64,000 nucleotides of DNA from Cercospora beticola. Taxonomy: Eukaryota; Ascomycota; Dothideomycetes; Mycosphaerellales; Mycosphaerellaceae. The notes under the pieces are model-generated. The model was not told the DNA's origin, did no database searches, and saw nothing but the letters and a program-made list of their open reading frames with translations. Positions 33,674 to 46,245 of the stretch are shown here, one piece after another. Position 1 is the first letter of the stretch. Each line of letters opens with the position of its first letter. The translations under genes and the position numbers were made by a program. The stretch covers positions 2,480,001-2,544,000 of the forward strand of contig NC_088940.1 of the NCBI RefSeq assembly GCF_033473495.1. The letters run 5' to 3'.

Positions 33674-36600
33674 TCACTGGCCGTAGCCGTTACCATTTGC
33701 GTTGTTCCGGCCTCGGCCTCGTCTGCCGTTGCCGTTCATGGGACTTTGCTGTGGCATCTGTCCTTGTGAATAGTATTGCTGCTGAGGCATATATCCATAT
33801 CCATTGACAGTGCCTGGCATGCCGAGCATTTGATTGCCAAATCCTTGTGGCTGGAAGCCGGTCTGCATACCCATACCAGGAGGCACTCCACCCATATTCT
33901 GCCGGTACGGATCAACCATCTGTGGCGCGGGAGACGCAGGTCCATAAGGGCTCATGCCAGCTGGGGTGTTGTAGAAGCCAGGAGCACGACCCATGCCACC
34001 TTGTGCCATCATGGCTTGTTGATACTGCAGATTGATAGGACTGATCCCTGCGTTCGAAATGGCAGGGCTGTGCGTGTACTGCTGTGCATAAGGGTCAAAG
34101 CCATTTGACTCCATGCTGATCGTGCGTTGCAGCCCGGCACCCATGTTCGGGTCCATGTGCTGGGGAGTGCCGTATGGACCGCGCGCGAAGTTGTTCTGAG
34201 TGTCGAGATGTGGACCATGGCCATTGGCTGGGCGAGATCTTGAATGCGAACGGCTGTCATGACTGACTGGAGTACCGCCGTGCCGTGTGGACATGCCGAC
34301 CTCATCCATCAACCTCTTATAGCCTTGAGATGGTTGAGCCTTAAGACGGACGAGTACGTTGCGGACATTCTCGATGCATTGTGGACGCATAGAATCGTCC
34401 AAGAAAGGAGTAGTGAGCACCTTGAAGACAAAGGTGGCTCCACAAGCTTGGTCGGAAATGACATCGTACAGCGTCTGATCTTCGAGGAACAAGGCTCGGA
34501 GGATACTGTCGCGCGCGTCTGCTTCGTTGCGCTGGTTGATGATTTTGAGGACGGTGAGATAGGCAACTTTGTGGGTGCACAGATGCACAAGGTGAGGAAT
34601 TATGCGTGGTGCCAAGACCGATCGACGATTTGCGTACGTGCAAGTGTCGAGGAACCAGGTCAGCAGCAGCGCGCCGTTCGAATTGGTGGCAAGCTGCACA
34701 CTGTGTAACGCAATGGCAGCGGCCATCAGCCTCTTCTGGTCATGAGTAGCGAAGTGGCTTTCCAGACAGGCACGCATCGCCCGAGCTCCGAAGCGTCCTT
34801 GCGCAACGTCCCAGAGCTTACTCAGCATCGTGTCGAATATGAAGTTGTTCGAAGGCGACTGGAATCGCAAGCAACACTGCATGACATAGTTGCCATACTG
34901 ATCGAGGAACAAGTTGACTCCGTGAGGCTTGAGAGCTTCCACGATGAGGTTCATCTGAGCAGGGGTCCTCGCAACGTCGATGATCTTCTGAGCTGCCCAA
35001 GTGCCGTTCTTGTGGACACCAATCTCAGCCAAATGCGGTGCAATCTGGGTCAGCATTGCCTCCTTCGTCTCTTCGGAACAGTTTTCAAACAGTTTTTGTA
35101 CGACAGTGTTTCCGAGATAGTCGGACGATAACTCGGCAATCTCCGGGAGCATGTCCATGGCGATGGTTTCGATTTCCATTGGCGAGATGGAGTTGTTGTC
35201 AATTCGCTTCCTAATCTCACGCAAACGCGGAGCGTCGTGCACGCGATTATGGCTGGGCTCTGGAATTGGTGGGATCTCCGGGAGAAATGCATTGTAGCTC
35301 ATCGCATGCTCAAGGCTTTGGTCATTGCGCGCCTGCTCCTCTGGTGACGCTCCGAATTGTTGCACGATCTCGGCAATCTCCTCTCGCAGCTCGAGCAGGT
35401 CTGGCGTGACGAGGGCTGCAGCAGCAGTTTCCGCATTGATGTTTGCTCCTGTGCCAGCACCGGATCCATCGTTGCGGCTCTTGGAGACAAATGGATCTGG
35501 GCTAGGCGAAGGATAGGCTCCGTTGGCACCAGGTGTGTTGGAAGCACTCTGTTCTTTGGCAAATCCAATCCTGACTGGGCCACATCCGGGGAAGATCTCT
35601 TTACCGTTGCACGTTGCCTTTGCAGATATGGCGCTCTGGATATTCTCGAAGTTCACGAACCCACAGCTCTTGTGAGTCAAAACTCTGGCGAACTCGATTG
35701 GGCCGAACTGACCGAATATGACGTTGAGCGAGGAAACAGTGGTAGAAGAAGGTATGTTGCCCAGCCACAAAGACCGTGTGGGCGACTCCAGGCTGCCAGT
35801 GTCAAGGCCGTTATCGTAGGAGGCCTTCTTGTTCAAGTTCATGTTATGAACCGCCGCTGCGAGATTGCCGTAGTCCGAGCCATCGTTGCTTTGCAGATCA
35901 GCGGCGCTAATGCTATTGTCCAGTCGTGATGGCGTTGGCATGTAATTGCGAAGTACCCTTGACGAAGGAGAGTCCAGGACGCCGGCAGTGCGAGCTCTTG
36001 GCCTATTGGCGCTTGCATAGTTGGCGAAGGCCTGGACTTCGAGATTGTGCTGACGAACTGCCTCGTGGATCGCAGCGGCAGCAGCAGCAGCGTCATCGGT
36101 CGAAGGTGTGATGGCTCCGTTACCATACATTTGCTGCTCCATGATTCCGTAATCGTCCATCTCGTCTTGATCTCCATTGGCGTACTTCTCCTTTGCGTTG
36201 ACCGAGTAGGATCGGAAGCGATTTGCGGTGTTCTTGTTATTGAATGCGTTCAATGCTGCCAGATCAGCGATTGTCACCCCATTCTGGCGTTGCTGGTTCA
36301 TCAGCATGTCCATGTTCGCCTGAGACAAGCTGTTCCTGCCCTGTTGCGGTGTATCGACCAGACCCAGATAGTCAAGTGTCCGGACGTCGCCATCAGCAGG
36401 CGAGGCAATGGGCGATGATGGACCATCGGAGGATCTTATGCTCTGAAGTGTGCTCGCTCTTTCTCGTCCAGCCATCCAACTGCTCGCAAAGAGTGAATTG
36501 CCAAACGGATTATTGCCGAGCAGTCCCGGGCGTTGTGGCATCGACCCAGCTCGCAGTCGAGACAGCAGGGCTGCATTGCTTGTTGGCGGGCCTCGGGAGT

Positions 36601-37261
36601 TGATTGATGGTTCACCAATTGCTGGTGATCCATTCGCGTAGGTTGACGATGGTGTTACCTGACCGGACTTCGACATCGTCGGCTGTGGTTGCGAGCCATT
36701 GAGCATGGACATAGCTGGAAAGCGAGATGGCACTGTGCCGGCTCGTGTGCGTCGAGTGGAGGACGATGCGGAGGGATTGTTGGGGCTACCAGCGATGGCT
36801 TGCCCGGCGTCGAAGTCAGGAAAGCTGTCACTGCCTGGAGACTCTGGGATGGTCTCGCGCAGAGGTGTTGAATGGCCACTGCCAGATGTCGGCGGGCCCC
36901 AAATTTGCGGTGTCAAGCCTTCTTGTTGTTGAATCTCGCGTGCACTGCCAAAGATCAGCCCCATTCTGTTCAGAGTCTGGTAGGCTGGTTGTAAAGAGGC
37001 TGGACACGCAACTCACCGTTTCGGAAACAAGCGACTCCCCGTGTATTCCTTGGATGGAGAGCCAGCTCCAGCACGACCGGTTCCCGCCTGGCTTCCAGCT
37101 CCGGCTAGACCATTGCCTAGAGGATAGCGGAAGCTTGATCCCGCAGGAGCTTCGATCGGCGAATTGCCTTGTGACGTGTTGGCAGAACGCGTTTGATGCA
37201 TGTTGAGTTGTGGCAGGCCCTCGAGGTTGAGTTTGTAGTCTGGACGATTCGAGGGAGCCAT
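33674..37261 (-). CDS. PUF-family RNA-binding protein with RRM (Jsn1/Puf2 type)
   Basis: Exons 37261-37017 and 36965-33674 (51 bp intron) give 1,178 residues. The long N-terminus is disordered (Ser/Pro/Asn-rich). An RRM lies near 478-555 with RNP2 LWLGNI and RNP1 KSCGFVNFEN. A Pumilio repeat array lies near 665-970 (LSSDYLGNTVVQKLFENC, GVHKNGTWAAQKIIDVA, LFLDQYGNYVMQCCLRF and further weaker repeats). The C-terminus is Gln/Pro/Gly/Met-rich and ends with an RGRGRNNANGNGYGQ tail. RRM plus PUM is the architecture of yeast Jsn1/Puf1 and Puf2, cytoplasmic proteins that bind 3' UTRs of mRNAs for membrane proteins. The intron is supported by CG|A joining to Arg. An alanine run (near 36065-36090) is encoded by a GCA-type microsatellite. 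Confidence 0.94.
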
Positions 37262-39088
37262 TATCAATTAAGTTATTGATAAGGTTGGATAAGACGTTTC
37301 GTGCCTGCCGAGCCTTTCTAGATCTGCCTCTGGTCAAAGGAGTGTGAGGTGGACTGTGCCACGATCAAATGTACAGGTCTGTCAGCGGTGTGTCGTCGAG
37401 ATCACGCCGAGATTGTAGCACTAGGATTCTCGATGCGTGACACGTGATGATTGTGCGTTTCTTTCATTCAAGTCCAGCTTGGCCGGGAGTCGAATTTGCT
37501 CCGGTGGCTCTCACGGTCTGCCAGCACTGCGGCGCCCGGATGATGTGCAGATGCAGAACGAGGCAATTGCCAGAGCACAGCCCCCGTACAACCAACGTCT
37601 CTTTTCGTGCTTGCGGCGCGGTCGATGTGGAGAACGTGTTCCAAACTCTCTCCTGTTTCACCTGCGTGCTCGGCAGGTCATACAGGGACGGAGTAGAATG
37701 ACGCTGGGCGGGTGCGGGTGTGATGGGAGGTGGTGACGAGACTCGGCCGGTTTCAATATCGATAGGCGTGTGCGAGGAGGAGAGGGATGGCTGGCGTGCA
37801 AAATTAGGCCGGCTGGATGCTGCAATATACAGACGCAGCCCAATGGTGCAGCGTCTGGCGAAGGGTAGGTGGCAGTGCGGACGGGAATTTGTCAGGGCGA
37901 CGTTGCTCGGTGCTCCGCTAGCAAGCAGACATCGGCGGAGCCCAGGGCGGGCGGAGGGAGCGGGCGGTGGTGGTGATGGATGGCGGTGGGTGGAGGGCGA
38001 TGGGGAAGATGTGCGTGCAGTCGCGGTGGTCGACTGCTGCTGGTCGATCCCGATGCGAGCAAGACACGCTCCGGGGCAGCAGGAGGATGATCGAAGAGAG
38101 AAAGCTTGGCCGCGTGGGTGGGTGCGCTGTTTCACCTTTTTCCTGCCGAAAGCGCCTCTCACTTTCACTGCGCGCCGTCGTCTTCACACCAGCGCACGCT
38201 CGCTTGCGGCTCAAAACACCGCGTCGCCGTCGTCCTGGGCGGTGGTGGTGGTGATGCGATTGTCCCTCGTTCCACTGGCCGGCCCTTGCGCAGAGTCTGC
38301 CTCTTCCTGGTCCGCCTCCTGAGCGCTGCTTCAAGGGACACGAGGGCGCGCCCCAAACCCAAGTGCGACGCTGCTGTCTCGCGCTGTGATTGGCCGTAGG
38401 GCTGCAGCTGCAACCTGAAACGCAAGCGTGGCGAGCAAGGAAGAACTGCCCCAGGACGCCGTGCCGGCTCGTGTGAGAGGCTGCTGCTTTCGGTGGTCAA
38501 ACCGGAGTGCTGCACTTCGATTCCAGGACCACGTTCGTGAAGTGGTCACACATATCACGAGCCATTGAGGTCGTCAGCACGCTTCACGACGTCAAATGAT
38601 GAGCGCTAAATGGCCTAGATTCGAGTCGGAGCACGGACCGCGATTATAAGTGAATGCTCTACGATATAAGCCTTCTCTCCGAACATGAAGAGAGTTCTCT
38701 GCTACAGGAGTGAAGACGCATGATAGTGCCACGCGGAGCTGACTGACTGAGACATGACTACAAGTGCGTTCTGCCAGGAATCTGGGGTATGCTTCGGAGA
38801 AATATAGCTCGCTGTGAAGAGCGGCCAGTATGGTCTACATGCGAGAAAGATGCTATCGCTATCATTACTGGTCGTGACATGTTCTTACAATGCTTTGGCT
38901 TTGCGCCGTGGTATCTGTATCACCCAGCACGGTACAAGAAAAGTTCTATTCATCAAGAGCTGCCAGCGGCAGCATTGGCAGACCCTCTGATGTTGCTTAC
39001 AACACTGGTCCCTGGGCCATTAATATCCTCGACTTCGTCATCGCCTCTCTCGGCTTTGTCTTCATCGAAGTATACTACGAGAAAACGG
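37262..39088. other. upstream region of the PUF gene and downstream region of the MFS gene
   Basis: 1.8 kb. Part 37460-38340 is GC-rich and carries overlapping long frames on both strands (minus 37464-38168, plus 37720-38322), but both translations are low-complexity Ser/Pro/Arg sequences. It is probably the long 5' leader and promoter of the PUF gene. No domain, repeat array or RNA gene was recognised. Confidence 0.4.
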
Positions 39089-40849
39089 TCAGCGCATGAT
39101 GATATCTGCGGGAAGCTGGACGCCAATCTTACCATGAGGCGTGATAAACCAGCTGACAATAAATGCCAGCCCAAAAGTAGCACAAAGACACACGAAAACC
39201 GCCTGGTTGAACTTGCCGACTGTAGCCGCAAAAATGGCGCTGAACACGGCCGGCGAGACAACTCTGGCTAATGCGTGCAAAAGCCCGATTGCGCCAAGAA
39301 GCTGTCCTGTACGATCTGCAGGAACATGCTTCGTCAATGCGGACTGCAACGTCGGTGAACCAATTCCTCCAAAAGATGCCACGACTCCGGAAAGGATGAA
39401 CGCCGAACCTTGACGAGCCAATGTATAGCCTAGGAACCCCATGGAGTCGATGAAAATGGCAACTCGGATGATGGTTAGGTCGAACATATCTGCGCCAGTA
39501 TTCTTTGTTTTGCGCGAACTTGCTTTGCCGCGCACGATACGTGTCAATCCCGGCAGAATTACAAGCAAGCAGAAAACTCTGGTGCTGTTGACGATGGTCA
39601 TAAATTTGCCAGATTCGAATGTCTGCCACCCGAACTGCTGGCGCATGTAGATCAAAACCACCGCCATGCTGCCCATCGCCACTCCAAACACGATCGTGTC
39701 AACCGCAGCCAGAACGAGGAGATTCCTTCGCAGAGCTTTGCTGCTGCCGGGACCTTTTGGTCGCAAAATCTTGAGCGGCTCCAAAATATTGAACGAACGG
39801 AGATTGTTGATCCAGTCTCGGTTTGGTTCCTTCTCCGCTTGCAACAACTCATGTTTTTCCTGAGCGATCGCCTTCCGCTTCTCTGATAGCGACTCCGGCA
39901 CAACGAAGCCGACAAAGAGCATGAAAGCGACGTGCACCGCTCCAAGGATCCAGAATACCGTGACAATCTTACCAGTCCACTTCACAATATATCCCGCAAT
40001 GATTGGGCCGACTGCGATGCCCGTGAACAATGAAGCGTGGAAATATCCAAACGCCACATTCCTCATATTCGGCGGAGTGCAATCTGTTGCATATGCGTTC
40101 GCGATCGACATTGCCACGATGAAGGATCCCGTCAACCCATCGAATGCGTAGCTGAGCAACAAAAGTGGCACAGGAAACGTATTGGGATACGTTGCGGCAA
40201 AGATGGTGATGACCTCGCCACATATCGTACCCAAACTGGTGATGACCAAAATCGGCTTGCGTCCATATCGATCCGACAACACTCCCAGCTTCGGTGCAGT
40301 AAACGCTGATAACACACCAGCGATGAGCGACCCCCAGAGATTGAACATAGATGTCCGAGCCGACACTTCGGGAATCTGACATTGATCGTTTCCTCCTTCG
40401 ATATTGTTAAAATCGACAGGTATCAGGTGCGTGAAGCCAGGATTCGAAGCATTGCGTTCCGAGATGTACTCTCTGCACACCAGATCCAATATCAAATTCA
40501 TCTTGGGCGCGATGATGCCACCGAATGCGCATGCCATGATGAAGAAAGGGCCCAATACCCAGTATATCGAGGGTCGTCTGTACCATGGTAGATGTTCGAA
40601 GTCTATACTCCCAGGCCACGAGGGCCTTCGGTCCCCTTCTTGTTCTTCATCTTCTCTTTCTGATCCTCTCCGTCCAGGTAGAAGCGGTTCTCGCTCATCG
40701 CCGAACTCCTCGTGTCGCGTCGTGACGCCTCCTTTGGCAAGTTTCGCAGCGACCTGCGCTCGTTCGCTTTCTCGTCGTTGTTGTTCTCTCGCCGTCGCTT
40801 CTGCCGCTAATCGCACTTCGGCTTCGATCGCCGTCTCGCTGGTATCCAT
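39089..40849 (-). CDS. major facilitator superfamily transporter
   Basis: Intronless gene for 586 residues. The first about 95 residues are cytosolic, charged and Arg/Glu-rich, with an EREPLLPGRR piece resembling a dileucine sorting signal. About 12 hydrophobic helices follow. The loop between helices 2 and 3 has the MFS signature KLGVLSDRYGRKPILV. A large first external loop (KMNLILDLVCREYISERN ... NDQCQIPEV) resembles SLC46/TetA-like fungal proteins. A cytosolic middle loop of about 80 residues (SEKRKAIAQEKHELLQ ...) divides the two halves. The substrate cannot be told from sequence. The length fits the family and the start is the only ATG before the first helix that keeps the charged N-terminus. 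Confidence 0.92.
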   Translation of the reverse strand: MDTSETAIEAEVRLAAEATAREQQRRESERAQVAAKLAKGGVTTRHEEFGDEREPLLPGRRGSEREDEEQEGDRRPSWPGSIDFEHLPWYRRPSIYWVLGPFFIMACAFGGIIAPKMNLILDLVCREYISERNASNPGFTHLIPVDFNNIEGGNDQCQIPEVSARTSMFNLWGSLIAGVLSAFTAPKLGVLSDRYGRKPILVITSLGTICGEVITIFAATYPNTFPVPLLLLSYAFDGLTGSFIVAMSIANAYATDCTPPNMRNVAFGYFHASLFTGIAVGPIIAGYIVKWTGKIVTVFWILGAVHVAFMLFVGFVVPESLSEKRKAIAQEKHELLQAEKEPNRDWINNLRSFNILEPLKILRPKGPGSSKALRRNLLVLAAVDTIVFGVAMGSMAVVLIYMRQQFGWQTFESGKFMTIVNSTRVFCLLVILPGLTRIVRGKASSRKTKNTGADMFDLTIIRVAIFIDSMGFLGYTLARQGSAFILSGVVASFGGIGSPTLQSALTKHVPADRTGQLLGAIGLLHALARVVSPAVFSAIFAATVGKFNQAVFVCLCATFGLAFIVSWFITPHGKIGVQLPADIIMR

Positions 40850-42357
40850 TGTGTATCTGTATCTCCCACCCCTTTCAAGGCTCCAACTATTCTTCTTGTC
40901 CCAGTCGCGGGCAAACTTGACAGCCTTTCGAAGAGGCCGTGAATGCGTTTACATTGACCAGAATGTAAAGGTGACGCGTCGACAAATTACACCCGTAGGA
41001 GATCCGTCCGGTAGGCAGTAGTAGTGTCCAATCCAGGGCTTATCGCATGTCTCGGGTCGATTATCGAGGGGTGATGCAATCAATCGCCGCGGTTACGCGA
41101 GGGGGACCACAACTGGCAGTAGTTTAAGAAAAGCCCCTGTCGTCGAGATTCCAGCATACTGAGGACAAAACAATGAAGAAGAAAGAGAGAAGAAGCCTGC
41201 TGTATGTGCGAAACGATGACCCCAAGACTCTGCGAGAGTGTGTGTGGAAGCCACCACAGAACAAGGCCCGGCTTTTAGGGTTGCTGTTGTGTACAAATGA
41301 TCGGAGATCGCATCAAACTTCGGCAAGGAACAAGCTTTTAACCGGCTTTCGTTTCCTTCGTGCCACAACCAACCCGAGCACAAGATTCTACTTTCACACT
41401 TTCCGAATACTGACATTTTGTATCCTTGTGCGGTCTAGTCCTTCGTGGACTGATCTGTTCTACTGGACCACGAATGTACTGCGTTGTCCTGTAGCCCACG
41501 AAACCGGAGCCAGCGAGGCGAGATCTCGACATGCAGGAAATGGTGATGTCAGGACTCGCCTCGTGGCCCATTTAGCGCGCCATCAAACGGCGTTGCGGCT
41601 CCTTCTTTGTCCCATCCTTCCTTCCGATCGGCCTTCTTTTCCTCCGAAGCAGACTTCACGTCTAGACTCTAGAACCACGAGCATCTCCTTGAGAAAGATG
41701 CACAAGCATGCCAACCAGGGCTGAAACCTGTACATTTCACGTGGCGAAAAAGAATGTCGTGTCATGTCGCGCCTAGCGACGTGTCAAGCAGAAGTTTGAC
41801 GAGTTCCAGCAAAAGCTGCGCCTCAATTTGATGACTGGTTAAGACATACCACTTCAACCACTACGGCCGCATCCAAGGCAGGAGTCTCGTTCTACTTGCT
41901 ACGACAATGCCACCTCATCACATTCACTCGCCTCGGACGAGCTGACATCGTAAGACACTAGAGAACTGACGAACAGGAACAGGTAATTCAGAGTTCACGA
42001 CTGGCCCATGTCTAGCTGGGATTGGCTTGCAAGCATCGTAATACGGGCCGATGGCCGAAAGATGGTTCCTGGCACCCGGCTCCTGGTCAAGTGAAGTGGT
42101 CGGCGGGGCGGGGAGACGATCCAGACGAACCTAGTAGACGCGGCGGATCTCGTGAGAGCTGTGCCAGTACAGTGTTTCGTTCGAGGGCATTGCGAGGGTC
42201 TGGGCCTTTCCGAGCGCCGAAGCTGACAAACTCCATGACTACAAAGTAGCTGGAGTGACTTTTTATGCATTTGATGAAGGTTTGGTGGTGAGGAGTTCGG
42301 TGTCTTTGATCTCTGAGGAGGTGTAGAGGGAGGAGGCGCCGCTTACAAATTTAGAGG
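40850..42357. other. intergenic region
   Basis: About 1.5 kb upstream of the MFS gene before the tandem repeat. Only short frames without protein-like composition are present. Confidence 0.45.
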
Positions 42358-42780
42358 TCGGCTCTTGCTCCATGAAGAGCTTTGCTGGTTGGCTTAGCGA
42401 CCTGCGGTCGCACTCCGAGGCAGTTGCATGCAGAGGTAGCCACATTTATGCTGGCCTGGTGCGGGATATGTTCTAAAATGCTTTGAGTGCAATCCCCAAA
42501 CCAGATTGGCTCTCGATCCATGAAGAGCTTTGCTGGTTGGCTTAGCGACCTGCGGTCGCACTCCGAGGCAGTTGCATGCAGAGAGGTAGCCACGTTTATG
42601 CTGGCCGGTGTGGGATACGTTCTGAAATGCTTTGAGTGCAAGCTCTTAACCAGATTGACTCTCAATCCACAAAGAGCTTCGCTGCTTAGCTTAGCGACCT
42701 GCAGTTGCACTCAGAGGTAATTGCATCCAGAGGTAGCCACGATTATGCTGGCCGGTGTGGGATACGTTCTGGAACACTCG
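42358..42780. repeat. tandem repeat, three copies of about 148 bp
   Basis: Units start near 42372, 42520 and 42669, a period of 148-149 bp. The first two are nearly identical over their first 75 bases (core AAGAGCTTTGCTGGTTGGCT). The third is more diverged (CAAAGAGCTTCGCTGCTTAG) and fades out near 42780. Since 148 is not a multiple of three, a repeated protein is unlikely even though an open minus-strand frame covers most of it (42351-42710). Each unit contains a GACCTGCGGTCGCA palindrome-like stretch. Confidence 0.9.
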
Positions 42781-43266
42781 ATGAGAAACAGCGGAATACA
42801 CAGCAACTGGATTTTTCAAATCGTTCATTCAAAAGCTAAGGCTACAAGTACACAGCTTTTTGTGATACGCGAAGAAGCTACCGTTTTCTCAAAAAACAGC
42901 AAGTAAGCAGGAAAAGTCATGTCTCATGTATGAAAAAACCCTCCCTTGACACCAATAAGCCGCCGCAGTAGTAGTAGCCGCCCATCATGTTTGTGTCGAA
43001 GTGGTATGTCGTTCTCAAAATGCAATCTCGCTCAAATAAACTCGCGTCCAAGAAAATCTCTCAAAACTCTCTGGTTTTTGATGTCATGCAGTCAGAAAAA
43101 GAAGGCCAAAAGGAATGTGATCATGCGTTGCAGTCGATGACGGTGGAAGGTCGCATGTGGGACTTCGGTGTCGAGACTGGCGATGTGTAACGCGGGTGTT
43201 GCGTTGTAGTGATGTGCAGTCGGTATGGTGTCGTTAAAGTAAATGGAATGGAACGTACAACTGTAT
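42781..43266. other. downstream region of the unknown 480-residue protein gene
   Basis: About 490 bp between the tandem repeat and the stop codon at 43267, probably including the 3' UTR. Nothing else is seen. Confidence 0.4.
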
Positions 43267-44761
43267 CTAGACAGTGTATTTGCGGCCGTTGCCGTTGTGG
43301 TGATTGTATTGGCGCGCAGGGCGAGCGCGAGCACGAGCACGGCCGTCGAAGCGTCTGTACCGATCACCGAGGCCGTCGAGGTAGCCGGGATGCTTCTCGC
43401 GGGCAAGGACCTCAGCCTTGTAGATGCACTCCTTGCATTTGCTCTCTGGGCGGTAGTCTTTCTCGAAGACTTGCGGAGTCTTAGTGCAGATGACGAAATG
43501 GTCTTCATCGTCGGCTGGGTGTGGAGGTACCATGCCGGGCATCTCTGAAAGAAGAATCATGGAGTTGACTGAGCCTTTGCAGGCGTACTCGTAAAACTTG
43601 AATTCGAAGGCCTTCATCTCTGCGCGCATGCGCACGACGATTCGGACAAGTTTTTCGATTGGGTCGAGAAGTTCAGCGCGGGCGCGCGACTCTGCACCGG
43701 TGCGCCAAGCGAGGCTGAACTTGTCGACGATCTGGTCGTTCGTCTTCGCGGCGAACTCCTTGATGAAGTCATTGAACCGCGGGGTGGTCTCGATGACGCG
43801 GCGTGCTGCAGCGATGCGAGCTTCCATGAGAGGCCCCTTGATGGACCAGTCATCGGCCTGGATGGTGCAACAACCAACATCAGCCTTCCAGGCGTGCAAG
43901 AACTCTGGAGCGTAGCGAGAGTATGCTTGGTCGAGGACGGGAATGTCGAAGATCAGGTCGTTGACAAGGCGCCAGATCATGCCATGGACCAGCGATGAGT
44001 GCAGATAGGCGTGGCCATGCTGAATCAAGTTGATCGCAACCTTGCGGTAGTTGACGTGGCGGGCGGTGAGGTCGATGAAGGCCTCTACCTGCTCAGGAGT
44101 GGTGTAGCTGTCCGGCTCGAAGCCGACGTATTGACGGGTAACGAGGTTGATTTTGTCGTTGATATTGTTCAGTAGCTCCTTGTACGATTTTTGGTCGAAG
44201 TTCGAGCTGGTAAACGATGCGTTGCTGAACGTGCTGAAAGACGATGCATTCGAGTTGGTGCGGAGATGAACAAACTTTTGGGGAGAGTTGTTTTTGAAAG
44301 ATGTCGTAGGCGTTGGAGAACCGACCTCTTCACGGACAGGCTTTTCGGGGCGAGGGCTCTGGCTAGGCGAGAGCATGGCGGTGAAGTAACCGGAATCAAA
44401 TGGACCACTGTGACGAGCGCCTGGGGAGCCGCGCGTGGCTGGGTCCTCGAAGAAGAAATGGTTCTTGTTTGCTGCGAGCAGGCGGGCAGCACGCGGGCTC
44501 TCTTCGACCAGCGCCTCAGAGCCTTCGACCAGTTCGCGCAGACTCTCCGCGCTGCTGTTGCTCACGGACGGACTTGCCAGCAAGACTCTGCGCGTAGGTC
44601 AGTGTTGCCGTTTGTTGCAGTTTGCGGATCTCAACTGACCCGCCGTCGGATTCATCATCAGTGATGTAGTCGTTGGGTGATGCCTTGATCTCATCACCGA
44701 TTGCGCCAAAGCAGTATTTGCCAGCGCGCGGAGGCGTCAATGCGCGAGAGCTCAGCGCCAT
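43267..44761 (-). CDS. conserved-looking protein of unknown function
   Basis: Exons 44761-44640 and 44587-43267 (52 bp intron, GG|GTCAGT ... CGCAG|A) give 480 residues. The splice joins GG|A as Gly and continues into VLLASPSVSNSSAESLRELV. Residues 1-190 are Ser/Asn-rich and probably disordered. About 190-425 is a folded, helix-rich part (SYKELLNNINDKINLVTRQY, HVNYRKVAINLIQHGHAYLH, MIWRLVNDLIFDIPVLDQAY, LLDPIEKLVRIVVRMRAEMK, EFKFYEYACKGSVNSMIL). The end has a YRPESKCKECIYKAE pair of Cys and an RARARARPARQ basic tail. I recognise no domain. Codon use and the clean intron support a real gene. Confidence 0.82.
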
Positions 44762-46245
44762 CTTGAACGACTTCGAGTCTGGCGTAAGTGACTTGAGGAA
44801 TGGCAGAGGTGGATGGGCAGATGATTGGAAGAAATGTAAAGGGGAAGTGCAGAGGAGGTAGTCGAGATGCAACCTCCTTTGGTAAGAGGATCTGGGGGAA
44901 GAAAGAAGAGGTGGAAGAGGTGGTAGAAGAGATGCAAGTAGAGGCAGCGCGCATGACAGCGCTAATTCACCCGCGACCCACTTTGACAATAAGAACCCTC
45001 GTGACAATGGTATCAGTGTGACTGACAAGTGAAGGTCCAGCCCTCATTGGCCGGGGATTGTCGAGGCTGGAAGCAAACCCGCAGGGACAATAGAAAAGCT
45101 GTCAGCTGTGGTTACACATGAGCTTGCACAATCGCCAGGTGGTCCGTGTAGCTGACTCGGAGTCATCGCATTGGCCAGTTGAGGTTCTTCATGGGTTTGA
45201 GTTGAAGCTCATATGCGCGCTAAGAGATTTTGCTGCATGTGTGCAGAAAAACGGCGGAGCTTCACATGAAGTTGAGGCAAGAACCACCGAATTGGCCCCT
45301 CACATGCTGCGAGGAAGATCGTGCATGCTACGTTTGATAGACAGGGGAAGCGGTTTATCGGAAGGGCCTTGGAGGCTGGGAGCAACTGCGAGATCAGACC
45401 AGAGCATCTGTATTCATGGAGCGGTTCCGTGAACATCGCGTTTGGAGAACCGACAGTCTTCAGACATCAAGAATGAGTGCCGTCAGCGCAGCCAACGTAA
45501 AAGACCGGCACTCTCAGTCGTATGCGCGCAGTAGTGCCGCAGCTTGAGATGGGACTGCAATCGGTCTTCTCAGCACGCGTATGCTCAGCGTGGAAGGTGG
45601 CCTTCTGTTCCTGCGTCCTGCAGCAAACGATTTGCGTCGAGTTCGCATTTTCTCCGAGACAGTTTTGGGGTCTAGAGAGCCTTATCCTTTTGAGGCGATG
45701 CGCTGAGATGTAAAAGTTGCGATGGAAAGACTGGCTGTGAACGTTGTAGGGAGGAGGAAGTGAAGTGAAGTCGGATGTTGTGTCGGGACTCGGGACCGAA
45801 TTCGTCTCCTCCGCCTCGGCATTCTTTCTCTCCCATTCTTGCCCACCGCACTTCACACTCTGTACTACCATCTCATCCATCTTATCTCCTGCATCCCACC
45901 TTCTCGGCTTTCGGGCAAGTCCTGCGTGCCTTCGTTCGCCTGTCGATGATTGCCGACGTGTTTCCTCGCGATGGATACCGAAAGAGGGTGCTGCTTGGTG
46001 CTGCATCAATAGCGCTTGGAGATCTGCAATTCTCCCTCCATTTGAAGACACAAACGTGCATTCGCAGGATCTAGCGGGCGCCGTGGCGATGTGTTTCTCT
46101 TCGACGTTGCACAACAATGCCGCCGCCTTGGCCTACCCTGCATTGACGATCTGCTCCGCAAAATAAGTACCGCGCACTCCGCAAGCTCTCGTTTTCACGG
46201 CATGCGTTTGAAGTCGATCTGGCCTACCTCCTATTTCCCACTGCA
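44762..46245. other. divergent upstream region without a supported gene
   Basis: 1.5 kb between the starts of the unknown protein and the permease. The largest frame (minus 45467-46117, 216 codons) has no domain, signal or helix pattern and is not supported. Promoters of both genes presumably lie here. Confidence 0.45.

Noticed and set aside
37464..38322. Overlapping long frames on both strands
   Set aside because: Both are low-complexity Ser/Pro/Arg translations of GC-rich DNA upstream of the PUF gene; more likely leader or promoter.
38890..39099. Plus-strand frame of 69 codons ending in a hydrophobic segment
   Set aside because: It overlaps the 3' end of the MFS gene and has no start-region support; likely chance.
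42351..42710. Minus-strand frame across the tandem repeat with repeated peptide-like pieces
   Set aside because: The 148 bp period shifts the frame between copies, so the copies do not encode the same repeated peptide. Treated as non-coding.
45467..46117. Minus-strand frame of 216 codons
   Set aside because: No domain, signal peptide or helix pattern; Cys, Arg and Ser use looks random. It lies in the permease upstream region.
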